The translations under genes were made by a program, and so were the position numbers. The notes beneath the pieces were generated by a model. It saw only the letters and a list, made by a program, of their open reading frames with translations, searched no databases and was not told the DNA's origin. Of a stretch of DNA of 12,676 nt, positions 7,758-12,676 are shown piece after piece. The stretch spans positions 1 to 12,676 of the forward strand of contig JAEEQI010000060.1 in NCBI GenBank assembly GCA_016285215.1, in the 5' to 3' direction. This stretch comes from Bacteroidales bacterium. Its GTDB lineage: Bacteria > Bacteroidota > Bacteroidia > Bacteroidales > UBA932. Position 1 is the first letter of the stretch. Every line of letters starts with the position of its first letter.

Positions 7758-8597
7758 ATGAGACGTAAACCCATCATAGGCCTCGTATATGATTTTGACG
7801 GAACCCTTTGTCCCGGCAACATGCAGGAGTTCGGTTTCATCCAGGCAGTAGGTCAGACCCCCGAGGAATTCTGGACCAAGAGCAACAACATTGCCATAGG
7901 TCAGGACGCTTCCAACATTCTGGCTTATATGAAGATGATGTACGACGAAGCCAAGAAGAAAGGCATCAAGCTAACCCGTGAGCGCTTCCGCTCGTTCGGT
8001 TCCGGCATCAAGCTCTACGAGGGCGTGCAGGAATGGTTCAAGAACGTAAACGAGTATGGTAGAAAGCACGGAGTGGTGATAGAGCACTACATCAACTCCT
8101 CCGGTCTTACGGAAATCATCGAGGGCTCTCCCATTGCCGGAGAGTTCAAGCACGTGTTTGCCGGAAGCTTTATCTATGATGAGAATGGAGAGGCCGAGTG
8201 GCCCGGTATTGCCGTGGACTACACCGCCAAGACCCAGTACCTCTTTAAAATCCAGAAGGGAATTTTCTCTTCCCGCGATGCCCATAAGGTCAACGAGTCC
8301 CTCTCCGACTTAGAGAAGCGTCTTCCCTTTACCAATATGATCTACTTCGGAGACGGAGAAACCGATGTTCCGTCTATGAAGCTGGTAACTATGTTTGGCG
8401 GCAATGCCATTGCGGTGTTTGACCCCAACCGTCCCAAGAAGAAGGAAGTGGCCCGCAAGCTCCTCCGGCAGTGCCGCGTGAACTTTATCACGCCGGCCGT
8501 CTATACCAAGGAGAGCCGCACCTTCCAGCTGGTCTGCGCCATCATAGACAAGATCAAGGCCGATAACGAGCTACGTCAATTTTCAAGGTACAAATAA
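7758..8597 (+). CDS. HAD-superfamily phosphatase (phosphoserine phosphatase-like fold), substrate unknown
   Basis: 279 residues, probably cytoplasmic, with no signal peptide. All four HAD motifs are visible: DFDGT (12-16, with Asp12 as nucleophile and Asp14 as acid/base), INSSG (112-116, motif II Ser114 or Ser115), Lys in the AKTQYLFKIQKG segment (158-168, motif III), and FGDGETDVPSM (197-207, motif IV with Asp199 and Asp203). About 95 residues lie between motifs I and II, which fits a C1-type helical cap, and a further insert follows motif II. This predicts a Mg-dependent phosphohydrolase, but I cannot name the substrate. Its stop overlaps the aguB start by one base (TAATG), so it is probably translated with aguB and aguA. 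A link to polyamine synthesis is inferred from that coupling only. The ATG at 7758 follows a promoter box closely. Confidence 0.85.
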   Translation: MRRKPIIGLVYDFDGTLCPGNMQEFGFIQAVGQTPEEFWTKSNNIAIGQDASNILAYMKMMYDEAKKKGIKLTRERFRSFGSGIKLYEGVQEWFKNVNEYGRKHGVVIEHYINSSGLTEIIEGSPIAGEFKHVFAGSFIYDENGEAEWPGIAVDYTAKTQYLFKIQKGIFSSRDAHKVNESLSDLEKRLPFTNMIYFGDGETDVPSMKLVTMFGGNAIAVFDPNRPKKKEVARKLLRQCRVNFITPAVYTKESRTFQLVCAIIDKIKADNELRQFSRYK

Positions 8598-9481
8598 TGC
8601 GGAAAATCAAAGTAGGACTGGTGCAGCAGCACTGCACCGCAGACATCCCCCAGAACATCGCCAGCCTGCAAGGCTATATCCGGGAAGCTGCCGCCCAGGG
8701 CGCGCAGCTGGTTGTGCTGCAGGAACTGCACAACAGTCTGTATTTCTGTCAGGAAGAGAACGCCAGGCTGTGTGACCTGGCCGAACCCATCCCCGGCCCG
8801 TCCACCGAAACTTTCGGAGCCCTGGCCAAGGAACTGGGTATTGTATTGGTGCTCTCCCTCTTTGAGCGCCGCACGGCCGGCATCTACCACAACACCGCCG
8901 TGGTGCTGGAGGCCGATGGAACCATAGCGGGCAAGTACCGCAAGATGCATATCCCCGACGATCCTCTCTTCTACGAGAAGTTCTATTTTACGCCGGGAGA
9001 CCTGGGCTTCCAGCCCATCAAGACCTCTCTGGGAACCCTGGGCGTGCTGGTCTGCTGGGACCAGTGGTACCCCGAAGCCGCCCGTGCTATGGCCCTTGCC
9101 GGAGCCGAGCTGCTCATCTATCCCACGGCCATTGGCGGCGTACCCACGGACCCCGACTGGGAGCAGGCACAGCAGCGCCAGGCCTGGCAGCTGGTCCAGC
9201 GCGGACACAGCGTAGCCAACGGTCTGCCTGTCATTACGGTCAACCGTACGGGCGTGGAGCCGGATCCCACCGGCCACTCCACCGGCATTGATTTCTGGGG
9301 CCATTCCTTTGTGACCGGCGCCCAGGGCGAGTTCCTCACCGAGTTTGAAAAGGCCGAAGAAGGAGTCCACGTGGTGGAGATAGATATGGAGCAGTGCGAG
9401 TACGTCCGCCGCGGCTGGCCCTTCTTCCGCGACCGCCGCATCGACGCCTACGATGTTCTTCTGAAAAGATTTGGAAAATGA
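8597..9481 (+). CDS. aguB: N-carbamoylputrescine amidase AguB (nitrilase superfamily)
   Basis: 294 residues, a normal length for AguB. It hydrolyses N-carbamoylputrescine to putrescine, CO2 and ammonia in the cytoplasm, the last step of the agmatine route. The Glu-Lys-Cys triad of carbon-nitrogen hydrolases is visible: Glu43 in LQELHNSLYF, Lys116 in KYRKMHIPDDP and Cys153 in VCWDQWYPEAAR. The context around the triad (PDDPLFYEKFYFTPGD, GIDFWGHSFV) is typical of the AguB subgroup rather than of general nitrilases or omega-amidases. The start overlaps the HAD gene stop (TAATG) and the stop overlaps the aguA start (ATGA), which gives tight coupling on both sides. The next gene supplies its substrate, and this supports the assignment strongly. 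Confidence 0.94.
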   Translation: MRKIKVGLVQQHCTADIPQNIASLQGYIREAAAQGAQLVVLQELHNSLYFCQEENARLCDLAEPIPGPSTETFGALAKELGIVLVLSLFERRTAGIYHNTAVVLEADGTIAGKYRKMHIPDDPLFYEKFYFTPGDLGFQPIKTSLGTLGVLVCWDQWYPEAARAMALAGAELLIYPTAIGGVPTDPDWEQAQQRQAWQLVQRGHSVANGLPVITVNRTGVEPDPTGHSTGIDFWGHSFVTGAQGEFLTEFEKAEEGVHVVEIDMEQCEYVRRGWPFFRDRRIDAYDVLLKRFGK

Positions 9482-10497
9482 GGCTGTTGGCTGAGTGGGA
9501 ACCGCAGGGCTTTGTGCAGCTGACGTGGCCGCACAAGGACTCGCTTTGGTATGAGGTAGAGAAGGTTCAGGAATGCTATACCCACATTGTGACGGCCATT
9601 CTGCGGTACGAGCCCGTTTTGATGGTCTGCCGGGATAAGGCCGAATGCGAAGAAGACCTTCGCAGAAACGGTCTCACTTCCACCAACGGAATCCGCTTTG
9701 TGGAATGCCCCATCAACGATACCTGGGCCCGGGATCACGGCGCCATCTCCGTCTTTGGAGACGCCGGAGAGAAATACATCCTTGATTTTGTGTTCAACGG
9801 CTGGGGACTCAAGTTCGCGGCCGACTTCGATAACCAGATTACCCGTGCGGCTTATGCTTCCGGTGCTTTCGGCCCGGATGTAAAGTATAAGGATATGCGC
9901 CCGTATGTCCTGGAAGGCGGCAGCATTGATTGTGACGGTGCCGGCACGCTTCTGACTACGCGGGAGTGCCTTTGCTCGCTCAACCGCAATGAGTACCTGA
10001 CCCAGGAGCAGATTGAAGCCCGCCTCAAGGAGGCTTTCGGCCTCAAACGCATCCTTTGGCTGGATTACGGCGGCATTGTGGGAGACGACACCGACAGCCA
10101 CGTAGATATCCTGGCCCGTTTCTGCAGCCCCGATACCATTGCCTATACGGCCTGCGACGACGAGTCCGATGAGAATTACGCAGCTCTCAAAGCTATGGAG
10201 ACGCAGTTGAAGACCTTCCGCACCCTGGACGGAAAGCCTTACAACCTGCTTCCGCTCCCGCTTCCGGATGCCCTGTATCTGGACGATTACCGTCTCCCCG
10301 GTTCTTACGCCAATTTCTTGATTATCAATGGAGCAGTGCTTGTGCCCGGCGCCAATTCTTCCAAGGATGCCGTGGCTGCCGCCCAAATACAAAAAGCATT
10401 TCCCGGATATCACGTGGAAGTCATTGACTGCCGACCGCTTCTTTCCGGTCACGGCGGACTCCACTGTATCACAATGAATTACCCCAAGGGCTGGTAA
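9478..10497 (+). CDS. aguA: Agmatine deiminase AguA
   Basis: 339 residues from the ATG at 9478. The frame extends upstream into aguB, but MRLLAEWEPQ is the expected start of this family and the ATGA overlap fits the operon. It is a PAD-type amidinotransferase-fold enzyme that converts agmatine to N-carbamoylputrescine and ammonia. Key features are WPHKDSLW (17-24), NDTWARDHG (80-88), LEGGSIDCDG (145-154, Glu146), DTDSHVD (204-210, His208) and the nucleophile Cys330 in GHGGLHCITMNYP. Together with AguB it makes putrescine from agmatine. The arginine decarboxylase that would supply agmatine is not in the window. It ends 52 nt before the next gene, and that gap contains a new promoter box, so the operon probably stops here or nearby. 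Confidence 0.95.
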   Translation: MRLLAEWEPQGFVQLTWPHKDSLWYEVEKVQECYTHIVTAILRYEPVLMVCRDKAECEEDLRRNGLTSTNGIRFVECPINDTWARDHGAISVFGDAGEKYILDFVFNGWGLKFAADFDNQITRAAYASGAFGPDVKYKDMRPYVLEGGSIDCDGAGTLLTTRECLCSLNRNEYLTQEQIEARLKEAFGLKRILWLDYGGIVGDDTDSHVDILARFCSPDTIAYTACDDESDENYAALKAMETQLKTFRTLDGKPYNLLPLPLPDALYLDDYRLPGSYANFLIINGAVLVPGANSSKDAVAAAQIQKAFPGYHVEVIDCRPLLSGHGGLHCITMNYPKGW

Positions 10498-10513
10498 TTT
10501 GCCGGAAAATTGC

Positions 10514-10521
10514 TATATTTG
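10514..10521 (+). promoter_or_regulatory. -7 box for the acyl-CoA synthetase gene
   Basis: TATATTTG matches TAnnTTTG and ends 28 nt before the ATG at 10550. It overlaps or precedes the alternative in-frame starts (TTG 10499, ATG 10523), which argues for 10550 as the true start. A TTTG at 10498-10501 is only 12 bp upstream, too close for a normal -33 box, so promoter strength is uncertain. Confidence 0.5.
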
Positions 10522-10549
10522 TATGTTTATACAAAACCTAATACCTGGT

Positions 10550-12199
10550 ATGGAAAAAGTGTATCCTCACTATCTTCAGCGTTTACAGGACGCTACCCGC
10601 AAGTTCTGGGATAAACCTGCCCTGAACACCATCGGAGGTGATTCTTTCACCTACGCTCAAATGGCAACGGATATCGCCCGTTTCCACATTGTTTTTGAAA
10701 AAGCCGGCTTCAAGAAGGGCGACAAGATTGCCCTTTGTGCCAACAACGGCGCCAAGTGGGGTTTCGCCTACCTGGCTGTCAATACGTACGAGACGGTTAT
10801 TGTTCCCATCCTGGCAGACTTCACCCCCGAGAGTGTGATGGGCCTGGTGAACCACTCAGACAGCATTGCTCTGTTCACCAATGCCGCCCGCTGGGCCAAG
10901 ATGGATCCCGAGAAGATGCCCGCCCTCAAGGTGGTCTTCGATGTGGACAACTGGAAGGTTCTCTTCTGCAGAGATCCCAAGATCCAGGAAGCCGTTGACA
11001 ATCTGGACGCCCTGTTCAAGGAGAAGTATCCCAAGGGATTCGGCCCTGATGACGTAGTTTTCCCTACGGACAACTGGGACGACCTCTCCACCATCAACTA
11101 TACTTCCGGTTCTACCGGTGATCCTAAGGGCGTAATGCTCACGTACCGCAACTTCTCCGCCAACGTAGACTTCAGCCAGCGCAACGTGCCGGCCGGAGAC
11201 AAGATGGTTTCTATGCTGCCTATGGCCCATATGTACGGTCTGGTCATCGAGTTCCTCTATCCTCTGTGCAACGGTACCTCTATTTATTGGATGGGTAAGG
11301 CTCCCACCCCGGCCACGCTCCTCAAGGCCTTCGCCGATGTAAAGCCCTACCTCCTCATCACCGTTCCGCTGGTAATGGAGAAGATCTACAAGAGCAAGGT
11401 AAAGCCCACTCTTGAGAAACCTATGATCAAGTTCCTCACCAAGATCCCCGGCCTTAACAACGTTATTTACAAGAAAGTGAAGGACGGTCTGGTGCAGGCC
11501 TTCGGCGGCAAAGTGGAAGAGTTCATTATGGGTGGCGCCGCCCTCAACCCCGAGGTAGAGCGTCTGTTCAAGAAGATTGGCTTCCCTTATCTGGTGGGCT
11601 ACGGTATGACGGAGGCTTGCCCTCTGCTGGCCTACGAGCACTGGACCAAGTATGTGGCCGGTTCCTGCGGTAAGGCCGTAGACGTGGCCGAGGTCCGCAT
11701 TGACTCCGAGGATCCCCAGCACGTGGTGGGTGAGATCCAGGCCCGCGGTGAAAACATCACCATCGGTTATTACAAGAACGAAGAAGCTACCGCCAACGCC
11801 TTCACCGAGGACGGCTGGCTCCGCACCGGTGACCTGGGTATTATGGATGCCGATGGCAACATCTTCATCCGTGGCCGCTCCAAGAATATGATTCTGGGAC
11901 CTTCCGGTCAGAACATCTATCCGGAAGAGCTGGAAGCCGTGGTGAACAACCAGGACTTCGTAATGGAATCCGTGGTAGTAGACCGTGGCGGCAAACTGGT
12001 TGCTCTGGTCTTCCTGGATGAGCAGGCTGTCGCCAAGGCCCTCCTGGATCCCGAGGCCAAGGCCGAGATTCCCGAAAACATCAAGCTCGGCGCTAACCGC
12101 CAGCTTCCTAACTATAGCCAGATTGCCAAGGTGGAGCTTATGGACAAGCCCTTCGAGAAGACCCCGAAGATGTCCATCCGCCGCTTCCTGTATAAATAA
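10550..12199 (+). CDS. AMP-forming long-chain acyl-CoA synthetase (FadD15-like)
   Basis: 549 residues from the ATG at 10550, which is chosen because a promoter box sits just upstream and because MEKVYPHYLQRL begins the conserved region. It is an ANL-superfamily adenylating enzyme, predicted to activate fatty acids with ATP and join them to CoA. Motifs: P-loop TSGSTGDPKG (185-194), PMAHMYG (224-230), the long-chain signature around KPYLLITVPLVMEKIY (265-280), YGMTE (351-355), DGWLRTGD (421-428) and RGRSKNMILGPSGQNIYPEE (441-460). The C-terminal motif A10 is odd: the segment reads KTPKMSIRR, with Ser542 where the catalytic Lys normally falls and Lys540 two residues earlier. The chain-length preference, or an acyl-ACP or other acceptor, cannot be read from sequence. 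It is probably a single-gene transcript ending in the hairpin-rich gap before lysA. Confidence 0.92.
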   Translation: MEKVYPHYLQRLQDATRKFWDKPALNTIGGDSFTYAQMATDIARFHIVFEKAGFKKGDKIALCANNGAKWGFAYLAVNTYETVIVPILADFTPESVMGLVNHSDSIALFTNAARWAKMDPEKMPALKVVFDVDNWKVLFCRDPKIQEAVDNLDALFKEKYPKGFGPDDVVFPTDNWDDLSTINYTSGSTGDPKGVMLTYRNFSANVDFSQRNVPAGDKMVSMLPMAHMYGLVIEFLYPLCNGTSIYWMGKAPTPATLLKAFADVKPYLLITVPLVMEKIYKSKVKPTLEKPMIKFLTKIPGLNNVIYKKVKDGLVQAFGGKVEEFIMGGAALNPEVERLFKKIGFPYLVGYGMTEACPLLAYEHWTKYVAGSCGKAVDVAEVRIDSEDPQHVVGEIQARGENITIGYYKNEEATANAFTEDGWLRTGDLGIMDADGNIFIRGRSKNMILGPSGQNIYPEELEAVVNNQDFVMESVVVDRGGKLVALVFLDEQAVAKALLDPEAKAEIPENIKLGANRQLPNYSQIAKVELMDKPFEKTPKMSIRRFLYK

Positions 12200-12222
12200 G
12201 TCGTCAGGTGACGGCCCTGGTT

Positions 12223-12266
12223 ACATTGAATGCGGCATCGGATTCTCTCCGAGCCGCATTCAATGT
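12223..12266. repeat. Near-perfect 44-nt hairpin in the convergent gap
   Basis: Arm ACATTGAATGCGGC (12223-12236) is the exact reverse complement of GCCGCATTCAATGT (12253-12266). After a single unpaired A (12237), TCGGA (12238-12242) pairs with TCCGA (12248-12252) around the loop TTCTC, giving 19 base pairs in all. A further pair of 5-bp arms (GACGG 12210-12214, CCGTC 12275-12279) shares the same centre across internal loops. No T tract follows on either strand, so it is not a textbook terminator. It may end transcription of both converging genes, protect 3' ends, or be a REP-like palindrome. Confidence 0.85.
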
Positions 12267-12274
12267 ATCTGTTA

Positions 12275-12354
12275 CCGTCCATTTCCAGGACTTGGCAAAG
12301 CCTGATGCCCGCCTCTGGGAGGAAACGGAACTATTCTTTTGAGAAAATGGACGG
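12275..12354. repeat. 10-bp inverted repeat flanking the lysA stop
   Basis: CCGTCCATTT (12275-12284) and AAATGGACGG (12345-12354) are exact reverse complements separated by 60 nt, and the right arm lies inside the end of the lysA coding region. The 60 nt between hold two small hairpins: CAGG/CCTG plus CTT/AAG at 12286-12304, and CCTC/GAGG at 12312-12322. The left arm shares CCGTC with the outer stem of the larger hairpin, so the two pairings cannot form together. Confidence 0.6.
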
Positions 12355-12676
12355 AGCCAGGGGCCGGCAGTTGTACTGTGAGGCCATAGACTCTCCGTAA
12401 GCACCGGCACTGCGGATGGCCACAAGGTCTCCGCGGTGGCACTTGTTGAGCATTACCTGCGTACCAAACACATCTGAGCTCTCGCACACGGGGCCCACTA
12501 CATCGTACGGTTCCAGGTCTTCATCGGAAGAGAGGTTCTCAATGCGGTGCTGGGCGTGGTAAAGGGCAGGCCGAAGGAGGTCGTTCATACCGGCGTCCAG
12601 GATGGCGAATTCACGCTCCAGACCCTCCTTCACATACAGCACGCGGGAAATGAGGGAACCGCAGGGAGCCACAATG
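12331..12676 (-). CDS. lysA: Diaminopimelate decarboxylase LysA, C-terminal part (5' partial)
   Basis: The last 114 codons and a TAG stop are visible; the start lies beyond the right edge. LysA is a PLP-dependent fold-III decarboxylase that turns meso-diaminopimelate into lysine, the last step of lysine synthesis, in the cytoplasm. The visible part begins in the GxLxxRVLYVKEG strand and contains AILDAGMNDLLRPALYHAQH, GPVCESSDVF (the cysteine-containing active-site motif contributed across the dimer), GDLVAIRSAGAYGESMAS and QYNCRP, all in the right order and spacing for LysA. Related fold-III enzymes such as carboxynorspermidine or ornithine decarboxylase fit less well, because the DAGMNDLxRPALY string is characteristic of LysA. 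The PLP-binding lysine lies outside the window. The gene runs toward the acyl-CoA synthetase gene with a 131-bp gap. Confidence 0.93.
   Translation of the reverse strand, partial: IVAPCGSLISRVLYVKEGLEREFAILDAGMNDLLRPALYHAQHRIENLSSDEDLEPYDVVGPVCESSDVFGTQVMLNKCHRGDLVAIRSAGAYGESMASQYNCRPLAPSIFSKE

Noticed and set aside
9394..9477. Upstream extension of the aguA frame
   Set aside because: It lies inside the aguB coding region and has no family similarity. The ATG at 9478 gives the standard AguA N-terminus and the ATGA coupling.
10499..10549. TTG (10499) or ATG (10523) as the acyl-CoA synthetase start
   Set aside because: Both lie upstream of or at the expected transcription start given the TATATTTG box at 10514-10521, and the extra residues do not resemble the family.
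12223..12266. Calling the gap hairpin a standard intrinsic terminator
   Set aside because: No run of T follows the stem on either strand, unlike the clear terminator at 7696-7729, so it is reported as an inverted repeat of uncertain function.

Overview
The window reads as chromosome of a member of the Bacteroidota, most likely Bacteroidales. Four intergenic gaps carry the TAnnTTTG -7 box typical of that phylum, Shine-Dalgarno sites are weak or absent, and the protein set (GH73-LysM glucosaminidase, OmpA-like porin with coiled coil, AguA/AguB pair) fits. The DNA is GC-rich in the genes and AT-rich in the gaps. I cannot name the genus. I saw no tRNA, rRNA, CRISPR array, transposase or phage gene, and coding density is very high.

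Layout. (1) 1-4079, plus strand: a likely operon of a secreted glucosaminidase (5' end outside the window), the endolytic transglycosylase MltG and a RelA/SpoT-type (p)ppGpp enzyme, joined by a 3-nt gap and an ATGA overlap. (2) 4076-6277, minus strand: uvrB, meeting the RelA/SpoT gene tail to tail with a 4-bp overlap. (3) 6278-6441: a divergent promoter region serving uvrB and an ompA-type porin gene (6442-7674), which ends in a strong UUCG-loop terminator. (4) 7758-10497: a HAD-family phosphatase gene followed by aguB and aguA, linked by TAATG and ATGA overlaps; the last two convert agmatine to putrescine. (5) 10550-12199: an AMP-forming long-chain acyl-CoA synthetase with its own promoter. 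(6) 12200-12330: a structured convergent gap with a 19-bp-stem hairpin. (7) 12331 to the right edge, minus strand: the C-terminal part of diaminopimelate decarboxylase (lysA).

Most genes are housekeeping: wall remodelling, stringent response, excision repair, outer-membrane anchoring, polyamine synthesis, fatty-acid activation and lysine/peptidoglycan precursor synthesis. I found no clear new system. The points most worth a second look are the RelA/SpoT protein whose hydrolase (HD) site is substituted while its synthetase site looks intact, the roughly 60-residue extra segment in UvrB, an acyl-CoA synthetase with serine where the motif A10 lysine usually sits, the hairpin cluster between the synthetase gene and lysA, and the HAD gene translationally coupled to aguBA.
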